This document shows positions 1-5,665 of a stretch of DNA of 17,068 bases, one piece after another; within the stretch, counting starts at the first letter, position 1, and each line of letters starts with the position of its first letter. A program made the position numbers and the translations under genes. Source of the DNA: DATECU01 sp035286745 (GTDB taxonomy: Bacteria; Acidobacteriota; Vicinamibacteria; Fen-336); contig DATECU010000291.1 in assembly GCA_035286745.1 (NCBI GenBank), positions 1 through 17,068 of the forward strand, in the 5' to 3' direction. The notes under the pieces are model-generated. The model was not told the origin of the DNA. It saw only the letters and a program-made list of their open reading frames with translations, and searched no databases.

Positions 1-1
1 C

Positions 2-226
2 TCACTGGTACTTCCGCAGCAGCTGTCTGCGGTAGGCCTCAGGGTCCGTTCCCTTGAGGCATCCACGGAGCCGGTTGAGCTTCAGGGAAATCCTCAGCTC
101 GGGCCGGCAGCGAGACGACATCGAGGAAGCGCTCGACCAGATCCGAACGGAGGTCCGCTTCCGCTCGGCGTACCTCTTGGCTCGGCCCGCAATCCTCTCG
201 TCCACGCTCAGGGTCAGCTTGTACAT
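2..226 (-). pseudogene. Ribbon-helix-helix antitoxin (DUF6364-like) with two compensating frameshifts
   Basis: The 74-codon frame begins MYKLTLSVDE and ends in an RLRGCLKG...YRR...KY pattern that I recognise from small antitoxins paired with PIN toxins. Between these conserved ends, codons 28 to about 49 read as non-family sequence, while the neighbouring frame at 99-146 reads SDLVERFLDVVSLPAR, which is what this family has after TSV. The simplest reading is a one-base loss near 146 and a one-base gain between about 80 and 100, which restores the original frame. The helix that should form the DNA-binding dimer is therefore scrambled. The toxin would lie beyond the left edge; the stop overlaps a possible GTG start there. 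No Shine-Dalgarno precedes the ATG. It could also be an intact gene with two sequencing errors. Confidence 0.6.
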
Positions 227-258
227 ATACGTAGGGTATCCCCCTTCGCGCTACGTAT
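227..258 (-). promoter_or_regulatory. Inverted repeat operator upstream of the antitoxin remnant
   Basis: ATACGTAG at 227-234 and CTACGTAT at 251-258 form a perfect 8-bp inverted repeat with a 16-bp spacer, directly against the antitoxin start codon at 226. Read on the minus strand, TACCCT (238-233) could be a -10 lying between and partly in the repeat, which would place the transcript start close to the ATG. I see no convincing -35. Antitoxins of this kind usually repress their own operon from such repeats; that role is inferred. Confidence 0.5.
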
Positions 259-543
259 CTGGGCCCCCGGTGGCAGGAAGGCCGCCCCCGCCGGTGGCTC
301 TTCTCCAGCGTACGGTGCAGGTCCGCCACCTCCCAGGCACACCTGGGTGGACTTCAAGGAGGCGTCACCCACCGCGTCCTGCAGTCCCCGCGGAGCAGCG
401 CGAGATTCGGCGGACAGTCCAGCGCCACCCCACCCGAACTGGCCACGACTAACGAAAAGCAGCGCCTGCCTCGGCCCGCGTCGATGGCGGCCACCGCGTA
501 GGTGTTGGCCGAGCCGCGACTGCATGGCTTCGCCGGACGTGAC
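259..543. other. Intergenic stretch without a recognisable gene
   Basis: Open frames cross this interval on both strands, but none has family-like sequence, a plausible start signal or consistent composition. It separates two antitoxin remnants and probably holds decayed sequence. I looked for a BrnT-like toxin upstream of the CopG-like fragment and did not find one. Confidence 0.5.
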
Positions 544-705
544 ACCAAGAGCCTGCAGTGCCGGCTGGACCTCCCGACAATCCAGTACTTCATGGCTGTC
601 GCGGAGAGCACCGGCATCCCCTACCAGACCTTGATCAACCTGTACCTTCGCGACTGTGCGGCACAACGGCGACAACTCTCGATGGAATGGAGGGCGTCGG
701 CGTAG
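544..705 (+). pseudogene. CopG/BrnA-like antitoxin, C-terminal remnant
   Basis: The frame ending at the TAG at 703-705 carries RLDLPTIQYF followed by TGIPYQTLINLYLRDCA, which is the typical ribbon-helix-helix core and C-terminal helix of BrnA/CopG-type antitoxins that pair with RelE-fold BrnT toxins. The family normally has about 25-40 residues before the RLD strand, including a YDFS-type N-terminus; upstream of about 544 nothing like this is readable in any frame, and the strand itself looks shortened (QCRLD where QVTIRLD-like sequence is usual). There is no Shine-Dalgarno and no BrnT-type toxin upstream. It is most likely a decayed gene. A divergent short gene starting at the ATG at 502 is a less likely alternative. 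Confidence 0.5.
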
Positions 706-795
706 GACGCGGGACGAACCTGCCCGTTTGGCGGCGGTGCCACGGCTGTCCAGCGAAGTGCCCGGCGGCGCGCGGCCGTAGTCCTTCGGCTTCGC

Positions 796-2910
796 CTACC
801 GGCCCGCCGGGGCCGTCCCTGCTATCGCCGCCTTGACGCGCGGCGGGGTCATCGGCAGCCGGAAGAGCCGGACCCCTGTCGCGTCGAAGACGGCGTTCGC
901 GATGGCCGCCCCCATGGGCACGATTGCAGGCTCGCCGCCTCCTTGCGGCGCGAGCGCGTCGTTCTTCACCAGGACCGTCTCGATCCGGGGGAGCCAGGAG
1001 AAGCGCGGCAGCTCGTAGGTGTCGAAGTTCTCGTCGAGAACCCGCCCGTCGCGGATCTGAACCTCCTCCCGCAGCACGTACCCGAGGCCCATGGTGATGG
1101 AGCCCTCGACCTGCATGGTCGCCCCGTCGGGGCTCACGACGACCCCCATGTCCTGCGCGCAGACGACGCGCTCGACCCGGACCGCCCCGCTCGCCTGGTC
1201 CACCTTCACCTCGACGGCGAGGGTCGCGTAGGTCCCGGAGTCGATCCCGCAGGCGACGCCCCAGCCGCGGCGGCTGGGGCCGGCGGCCGGCTTCCAGCCG
1301 AAGGCCTTCGCCGCCTCTTGCAGCACCCGCCGCATCCGCTGGTCGCTCAGGTTGCGGAGGCGGAACTCGACGGGATCCACGCCGGCCGCGGCCGCCATCA
1401 CGTCAATCTGCGACTCGCGGGCGAACACGTTCATGTTCGCCCCGGGGGCGCGCCAGGGGCCCACGCCGAAGCGATGGGCGTCCGTCCCCGCGCCCCTCCA
1501 GCCGCCGAAGACCCGCATGCGGACGTTGGGGACGTCGTAGAACAGCTCCGCCGCCCGGTCGCCCGCGAAGTAGACGTCGTAGTCCCAGAGGTTGATCTTC
1601 CCCTCGCCGTCGAGCGCGGACGTGATCTTCACGATGCAGGCCGGGTCGAAGGTGTCGTAGAAGAACTCCTCGGCCCGGGTGAAGGCCACCTGCACCGGGC
1701 GTCCGGTGATCTTGGCCAGGCGCGCCGCCTCCTCGGACTGGCGGCCGGCGCTCTTCCCACCGAAGCCACCTCCGACATAGGGGGTGAGAACCCGGACGTT
1801 CTTCGGGTCAAGAGAGAGGCCCTGCGCCAGCCGATCGCGGGTCGGGAAAGGCGTCTGGGTCGAGGCCCACACGGTGAGCTTCCCGCCCTCGAAGCTGGCC
1901 GTCGACACGTGAGGCTCCAGCGGCGCGTGGGCGACGTAGCCCTTCTGGTAGGTGCTCTCGAAGCGCCGAGTCGCCGCGGCGCGGGCCGCCTCCACGTCTC
2001 CCCGGCCGCCGCCACTCACTTGCGGTTCGGGCACCCGTCGGAGAAGGTCGTCGAAGATGCTCTCCGTGTCCGCCCCCGGCGGGGCGGCGTTCCACTCCGG
2101 CCGGAGGCGAGCGAGGGCCGCCTCCGCCAGCTCGGGGTCCGCGTGCAGCACCGCCACCAGCCCGTCCTGGTTGACCACGGCCACGCCCTCCAGCTTGGCG
2201 GCCTCGGAGGTGTCGACGCCTGCGAGCGTCGCCCCGTGAGCGGGTGGGCGCAGGATCCTCGCGTGCAGGAGGCCGGGCAAGCGGATGTCGCCGGCGTACC
2301 TCCCGGCGCCGGTGACCTTGTCCACGCCGTCGAGCCGGTTAGGCGAGCGGCCCATGACCGTGAACTCCGGTACCGCCCGCAGCACCGCCTTCTCGTCGAC
2401 GGTTCGGGCGATCGTCTTGCCCCGCGCCAGGTCGCCGTAGCTCACCTTGCGATTCGGCTCGCCCTTCACGGAGACGACGCCCCTCTCCACGACGAGCCGG
2501 CCCCCGGGCGCGCCTAACTGCTTTGCCGCCAGCTCCATCAGGACCTGTCGGGCCTCGGCCGCCGCCGTGCGCAGCGCCGGCCCAAACATGCGCGTGGTGA
2601 GCGACCCGAACGTCCCCATGTCCCAGGGGCAGCGGTCGGTGTCGCCCAGGATCATCTCGATCGAGTCCAGGCTGACGCCCAAGTCCTCGGCCGCCATCTG
2701 GGCGAGCGAGGTCATGACGCCCTGACCCATCTCGATCTTCCCGGAGAAGACGGTGACCCGGCCGTTCTCCCCGATCCGGAGGTAGGCGTTGATGTCGGTG
2801 GGATAGCCGCGGCCCTGGGCCCAGACGCCGGAGGGCCGGAGCCGGACCAGCACGATGATGCCGCCGCCGAGGAGCTTCAGGAACGCGCGACGATCGAGCC
2901 CGGGGGTCAT
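796..2910 (-). CDS. Molybdenum hydroxylase large subunit, isoquinoline 1-oxidoreductase beta-like
   Basis: A 704-residue molybdenum-cofactor subunit of the xanthine oxidase superfamily, closest in layout to IorB-type (isoquinoline 1-oxidoreductase beta) proteins. These enzymes hydroxylate N-heterocycles or oxidise aldehydes using water. Residues 6-11 (DRRAFL) and the following hydrophobic stretch are a twin-arginine signal, so the folded enzyme should be exported with its partner. Cofactor-binding sequences are visible: VGGGFGGK (379-386), WRAPG (486-490), and GGGEPAI with the expected catalytic Glu660 near the C-terminus. The start at 2910 is chosen because it gives a clean Tat signal and an ATGA overlap with the upstream 2Fe-2S subunit gene. 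A longer upstream frame exists but only runs over that gene. The substrate cannot be told from sequence, and no cytochrome c electron acceptor or cofactor-maturation gene (XdhC, MobA type) is in the window. Confidence 0.9.
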   Translation of the reverse strand: MTPGLDRRAFLKLLGGGIIVLVRLRPSGVWAQGRGYPTDINAYLRIGENGRVTVFSGKIEMGQGVMTSLAQMAAEDLGVSLDSIEMILGDTDRCPWDMGTFGSLTTRMFGPALRTAAAEARQVLMELAAKQLGAPGGRLVVERGVVSVKGEPNRKVSYGDLARGKTIARTVDEKAVLRAVPEFTVMGRSPNRLDGVDKVTGAGRYAGDIRLPGLLHARILRPPAHGATLAGVDTSEAAKLEGVAVVNQDGLVAVLHADPELAEAALARLRPEWNAAPPGADTESIFDDLLRRVPEPQVSGGGRGDVEAARAAATRRFESTYQKGYVAHAPLEPHVSTASFEGGKLTVWASTQTPFPTRDRLAQGLSLDPKNVRVLTPYVGGGFGGKSAGRQSEEAARLAKITGRPVQVAFTRAEEFFYDTFDPACIVKITSALDGEGKINLWDYDVYFAGDRAAELFYDVPNVRMRVFGGWRGAGTDAHRFGVGPWRAPGANMNVFARESQIDVMAAAAGVDPVEFRLRNLSDQRMRRVLQEAAKAFGWKPAAGPSRRGWGVACGIDSGTYATLAVEVKVDQASGAVRVERVVCAQDMGVVVSPDGATMQVEGSITMGLGYVLREEVQIRDGRVLDENFDTYELPRFSWLPRIETVLVKNDALAPQGGGEPAIVPMGAAIANAVFDATGVRLFRLPMTPPRVKAAIAGTAPAGR

Positions 2911-3383
2911 GGCCGGCCTCCCGGGGCTCCCGAGACCGACTCGATGGCCTCCAGGATCCTCTTGTAGGCGCTGCAGCGGCAGAGGTTGCCCTCCATCGCG
3001 TCCAGCACCTTCGCGCGCGAGGGGCGGGGGTCCGCCAGGAGCAAGCCATAGGCGTTCATGATCATCCCCGGCGTGCAGTAGCCGCACTGGAAGCCGCCGT
3101 GGTCGATGAAGGCCTGCTGGAGTGGGTGGAGCTTGTCGCCGATCGCCAGCCCCTCGATGGTCGTGACCTTCTTGTCCTGGACCTCGCCAAGGGAGGTCAG
3201 ACAGGAACGGACTGCCTTGCCCTGCACCACCACGGTACAGGATCCGCAGAGCCCGACCCCGCACCCGTACTTGGTGCCGGTGAGGCCGAGGTCGGTGCGG
3301 AGGGTCCAAAGAAGCGACCGCTTGTCGTCCGCCTCCAGGCGAACGGGCTTTCCGTTGACGGTGAAGGATAGCGTTCGTCGCAT
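2907..3383 (-). CDS. Molybdenum hydroxylase 2Fe-2S subunit, isoquinoline 1-oxidoreductase alpha-like
   Basis: A 158-residue electron-transfer subunit carrying two [2Fe-2S] clusters, the usual partner of the Mo-binding subunit encoded directly downstream. The plant-ferredoxin-type cluster ligands are Cys41, Cys46, Cys49 and Cys61 (GCGVGLCGSC...SC); the second, helical domain has Cys100, Cys103, Cys135 and Cys137 (QCGYC...LCRC). Length and order match IorA/CoxS/XdhC-small-subunit relatives. It has no signal of its own and is probably co-exported with the Tat-signal-bearing large subunit. I chose the ATG at 3383 because GGAG lies about six bases before it; a GTG five codons earlier (3398) is possible. 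The stop overlaps the next start as ATGA, so the two genes are likely translationally coupled. Confidence 0.9.
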   Translation of the reverse strand: MRRTLSFTVNGKPVRLEADDKRSLLWTLRTDLGLTGTKYGCGVGLCGSCTVVVQGKAVRSCLTSLGEVQDKKVTTIEGLAIGDKLHPLQQAFIDHGGFQCGYCTPGMIMNAYGLLLADPRPSRAKVLDAMEGNLCRCSAYKRILEAIESVSGAPGGRP

Positions 3384-3425
3384 GCGGGCTCCGATCACGC
3401 CTCAGGCCGGCGGCGCGTACCCCGA

Positions 3426-3455
3426 CTCATACGCCCCTACCTTGGGCCCAGTCAA
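3426..3455 (-). promoter_or_regulatory. Promoter of the molybdenum hydroxylase operon
   Basis: On the minus strand TTGACT (3455-3450) is followed after 18 bases by TATGAG (3431-3426). The predicted start near 3419 would leave about 36 nt before the ATG at 3383, which has a Shine-Dalgarno. It faces away from the vapBC promoter, with 38 bp between the two -35 boxes. Confidence 0.4.
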
Positions 3456-3493
3456 CCCGAATCTGCACCTCCACGTCCCCGCGCAGCGCGGCC

Positions 3494-3522
3494 TTGACCT
3501 CGGTATAGACGGCATCTATACT
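3494..3522 (+). promoter_or_regulatory. vapBC promoter
   Basis: TTGACC (3494-3499), a 17-bp spacer and TATACT (3517-3522) make a near-consensus housekeeping promoter. The predicted transcription start, about seven bases after the -10, coincides with the vapB ATG at 3529. No Shine-Dalgarno precedes that ATG, so the transcript is probably leaderless. The -10 lies inside the operator repeat. Confidence 0.7.
3503..3521. promoter_or_regulatory. VapB operator, perfect inverted repeat over the -10
   Basis: GTATAGA (3503-3509) and TCTATAC (3515-3521) are exact inverted copies separated by five bases. The right arm contains most of the -10 box. VapB/VapBC complexes are known to repress their own operons from such repeats; occupancy here would block RNA polymerase directly. 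Confidence 0.7.
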
Positions 3523-3528
3523 GCCGGG

Positions 3529-3768
3529 ATGAAACCCGCTCGCGCCAAGCTCTTCCAGAACGGTGGCAGTCAGGCGGTGCGCCTGCCGAAGGAGTGTCGG
3601 TTCGTGGCCCAGCGCGAGGTCCTGGTGCACCGGGAAGGCCGCCGCGTGATCCTCGAGCCCGCGGACGAGTGGTCTGACGAGTTCCGGGCCTGCCTGGGCG
3701 CCTGGTCGGGCGAGATCCCTCGGCCCAAGCAACAGAGGCTTGTGGATCTTCGTGATCCTTTTGCCTGA
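3529..3768 (+). CDS. vapB: VapB-type antitoxin
   Basis: A 79-residue antitoxin. The N-terminal half (AKLFQNGGSQAVRLPKECRF, residues 6-25) is the AbrB/MazE swapped-hairpin DNA-binding fold; the C-terminal tail (residues 60-79, ending LVDLRDPFA) is the usual segment that wraps the toxin. It neutralises the ribonuclease encoded next and should repress the operon at the inverted repeat just upstream. The ATG at 3529 is chosen because it begins the family sequence and lies where the promoter would initiate; extending further upstream would run through the promoter. The stop codon shares its A with the toxin start (TGATG), so toxin translation depends on antitoxin translation. The two earlier antitoxin remnants in this window belong to other families. 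Confidence 0.92.
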   Translation: MKPARAKLFQNGGSQAVRLPKECRFVAQREVLVHREGRRVILEPADEWSDEFRACLGAWSGEIPRPKQQRLVDLRDPFA

Positions 3769-4163
3769 TGCCGCGCTACATGCTGGACACCGACACCGTG
3801 AGCTTCGCCATGCGGGGCGAGGGCCAGGTTGCCGCGCGCCTCCTGCTCCATCCACCCTCCGAGGTCTGCCTCAGTTCGGTGACGCTGGCCGAGCTGCGGT
3901 TTGGCGCGGAGGCGAGGCGCTCCCAGAAGCTCAACCGCTTGATACGCAGCTTCGTCAAGGATGTCGCCGTCCTTCCCTTCGATCAGCTGGCGGCAGATCG
4001 GTTCGCCGTGGTTGCGGCGACACTGGCTCGGCGTGGAGAGCCTATCGGGGCCTTCGACACTCTCATGGCCGCTCACGCCCTGTCTCTAGGGTTGACCGTC
4101 GTCACCAACAACACCAAGCACTTCAGTCGCGTGCCAGGGCTCGCTGTGGAGAACTGGGTGTGA
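3768..4163 (+). CDS. vapC: VapC-type PIN-domain ribonuclease toxin
   Basis: A 131-residue PIN-domain toxin of the enterobacterial VapC/FitB-like type (YMLDTDTVSF start, VTLAELRFG, IGAFDTLMAAHA, VVTNNTKHFSRVPGL). The metal-binding acidic residues of the family are present as Asp7, Glu42 and Asp97, followed by the conserved Asn114/Asn115 region, so the enzyme looks active. Well-studied relatives cleave initiator tRNA or other stable RNAs and stop translation when the antitoxin is degraded; the target here is not known. It follows vapB with a one-base overlap. Length is normal and there is no sign of decay, in contrast with the antitoxin remnants at 2-705. Confidence 0.93.
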   Translation: MPRYMLDTDTVSFAMRGEGQVAARLLLHPPSEVCLSSVTLAELRFGAEARRSQKLNRLIRSFVKDVAVLPFDQLAADRFAVVAATLARRGEPIGAFDTLMAAHALSLGLTVVTNNTKHFSRVPGLAVENWV

Positions 4164-4219
4164 AGGCCGTGAGCCGCCGATCATGGGCTGGCGGATGAGG
4201 GTTGGTCTTCAGCCGGCGA

Positions 4220-4228
4220 TGCTATAAT
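4220..4228 (+). promoter_or_regulatory. Extended -10 promoter of the aldolase gene
   Basis: TGCTATAAT (4220-4228) is a consensus extended -10. The -35 is weak (TTGGTC at 4202-4207, 15-bp spacer), as is usual for extended -10 promoters. The start near 4235 would give a leader of about 190 nt. GCTATAATCCGC at 4221-4232 recurs with one change before the kinase gene. Confidence 0.55.
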
Positions 4229-4234
4229 CCGCAC

Positions 4235-4424
4235 GCCTGAGCGCGGCCTGTGAGCGACCCCATCCCCGGCCACCGGTCCTCCACGTCGGGACCCGACCCG
4301 ATCGCATCTCCAAGGGCCGGACGGATCGAGGCCGCTGGCGGTCGGGCCGCTCCGCCGAAACCCGCCGAGATCGAGCGCTCGGGGGCGATCGAGGACTGAC
4401 CCTGCCAAGGAGAGGAAGACCCAC
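4235..4424 (+). promoter_or_regulatory. Long 5' leader of the aldolase gene
   Basis: About 190 nt lie between the predicted transcript start and the aldolase ATG, ending in AAGGAG (4407-4412) and GAGG (4412-4415), both suitable ribosome-binding sequences. The leader has three GATCGAG copies (in 4324-4331, 4370-4376 and 4388-4393 approximately) and can hold a 49-codon GTG-initiated frame at 4250-4399 with no good Shine-Dalgarno. I recognise no known riboswitch. A regulatory role is inference from length alone. Confidence 0.3.
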
Positions 4425-5498
4425 ATGACCACGATCCAGAACATCGAAGAGGCCCTCGGCGCCGAGGCCAAGTCGCTTCTCGGGCACCAGGCCCAGGGCA
4501 TCCCCAAGGAGAGCCTGTATCTGCCGGGGCCCGATTTCGTGGACCGGGTCCACGGCAGTTCCGACCGGCCGATCGCCGCCCTGCGCAGCCTGCAAGCGCT
4601 GCTGGGCCACGGCCGGCTGGCCGGCACGGGTTATGTGTCGATCCTGCCCGTGGATCAGGGGATCGAGCACTCGGCGGGTGCCTCTTTCGCCAAGAACCCC
4701 GCCTACTTCGACCCCGAGAACATCGTGAAGCTGGCCCTGGAAGGCGGCTGCAACGCCGTTGCCTCTACGTTAGGTGTACTGGGCGCGGTGGCCCGGCGCT
4801 ACGCGCACCGCATCCCCTTCATCCTCAAGTTCAACCACAACGAGTTCCTGACCTACCCCAACAAGTTCGATCAGATCTTCTTCGCCCGCATCAAGCAGGC
4901 CTTCGACATGGGAGCCACCGCGGTGGGGGCCACCATCTACTTCGGCTCCGCCGAATCCGCCCGCCAGATCGTGGAGGTGGGCGAAGCGTTCCAGATGGCC
5001 CATGAGATGGGCATGGCCACCGTGCTCTGGTGCTACCTGCGCAACCCCGCTTTCAAGACCAAGGAGAAGGACTACCACGTCTCGGCCGACCTCACCGGTC
5101 AGGCCAATCACCTGGGGGTGACGCTGGAGGCCGACATCATCAAGCAGAAGCTGCCCGAGAACAACGGCGGCTACAACGCCGTGAGCAGCAAGGAAAACCC
5201 CTACGGCAAGACCGACAAGCGGGTCTACGAGAAGCTCACCTCCGACCATCCCATCGATCTCACCCGCTATCAGGTGGCCAACTGCTACCTGGGCCGCGCC
5301 GGCCTCATTAACTCCGGCGGCGCCTCCGGGGAGAACGACTTCGCCGAGGCCGTGAAGACGGCGGTGATCAACAAGCGGGCCGGCGGCATGGGCCTGATCT
5401 CCGGGCGCAAGGCCTTCCAGAGGCCAATGCCGGAGGGGGTGAAGCTCCTGAACGCCATCCAGGACGTGTACCTCTGCAAGGACGTCACCATCGCCTGA
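4425..5498 (+). CDS. fbaB: Class I fructose-bisphosphate aldolase, FbaB (DhnA) type
   Basis: A 357-residue cytoplasmic aldolase that interconverts fructose 1,6-bisphosphate with glyceraldehyde 3-phosphate and dihydroxyacetone phosphate through a Schiff-base lysine, in glycolysis or gluconeogenesis. It aligns by eye along its whole length with E. coli FbaB (350 residues): LYLPGPDFVDRV (31-42), GTGYVSILPVDQGIEHSAG (68-86), RYAHRIPF (125-132), GATIYFGS (168-175), VSADLTGQANHLG (219-231), ADIIKQK...ENNGGY (236-250) and GRAGLINSGGASG (290-302). The Schiff-base lysine is probably Lys240 or Lys242 in IIKQK. The ATG at 4425 follows a strong AAGGAG/GAGG site. It stands alone between its own promoter and the kinase gene. 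FbaB-type enzymes often serve gluconeogenic growth, but nothing here proves the direction. Confidence 0.95.
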   Translation: MTTIQNIEEALGAEAKSLLGHQAQGIPKESLYLPGPDFVDRVHGSSDRPIAALRSLQALLGHGRLAGTGYVSILPVDQGIEHSAGASFAKNPAYFDPENIVKLALEGGCNAVASTLGVLGAVARRYAHRIPFILKFNHNEFLTYPNKFDQIFFARIKQAFDMGATAVGATIYFGSAESARQIVEVGEAFQMAHEMGMATVLWCYLRNPAFKTKEKDYHVSADLTGQANHLGVTLEADIIKQKLPENNGGYNAVSSKENPYGKTDKRVYEKLTSDHPIDLTRYQVANCYLGRAGLINSGGASGENDFAEAVKTAVINKRAGGMGLISGRKAFQRPMPEGVKLLNAIQDVYLCKDVTIA

Positions 5499-5510
5499 CG
5501 AATACCTCGC

Positions 5511-5561
5511 GGCCGCCGTGCCGCTTCCCCACCACGTGGGCCTGCGGCCGATGAGGCGGCC
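5511..5561 (+). terminator. Possible hairpin terminator after the aldolase gene
   Basis: GGCCGCC (5511-5517) pairs with GGCGGCC (5555-5561), enclosing a second hairpin CCCAC (5528-5532)/GTGGG (5536-5540). No T-run follows, only a pyrimidine-rich stretch, so intrinsic termination is uncertain. Confidence 0.3.
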
Positions 5562-5627
5562 TCCTCCCTCCCCCGCCGGCGAGCCCCGTGATGGCACCGT
5601 CTTTGAGCGGCGACCCCGGGGCGGCCG

Positions 5628-5636
5628 TGCTATCAT
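5628..5636 (+). promoter_or_regulatory. Extended -10 promoter of the kinase gene
   Basis: TGCTATCAT (5628-5636) matches an extended -10, and GCTATCATCCGC (5629-5640) differs at one base from the same element before the aldolase gene. A TTGAGC at 5603-5608 is 22 bp away, too far for a normal -35. Initiation near 5643 would exclude the GTG/ATG starts at 5588-5593 and favour the TTG at 5666. Confidence 0.5.
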
Positions 5637-5665
5637 CCGCCGTCCTTAGGGAGGATAGGAGGCCC

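Noticed and set aside
943..2517. 524-codon plus-strand open frame
   Set aside because: It is antisense to the molybdenum hydroxylase large subunit and consists of Arg/His/Pro/Val-rich sequence typical of reverse frames in GC-rich genes.
2911..3309. Upstream extension of the molybdenum hydroxylase large subunit
   Set aside because: The extension only reads the 2Fe-2S subunit gene out of frame; the Tat signal and the ATGA overlap fix the start at 2910.
5588..5665. Longer N-terminus for the kinase
   Set aside because: A likely -10 lies at 5631-5636 inside it, and the Shine-Dalgarno sequences precede the TTG at 5666.
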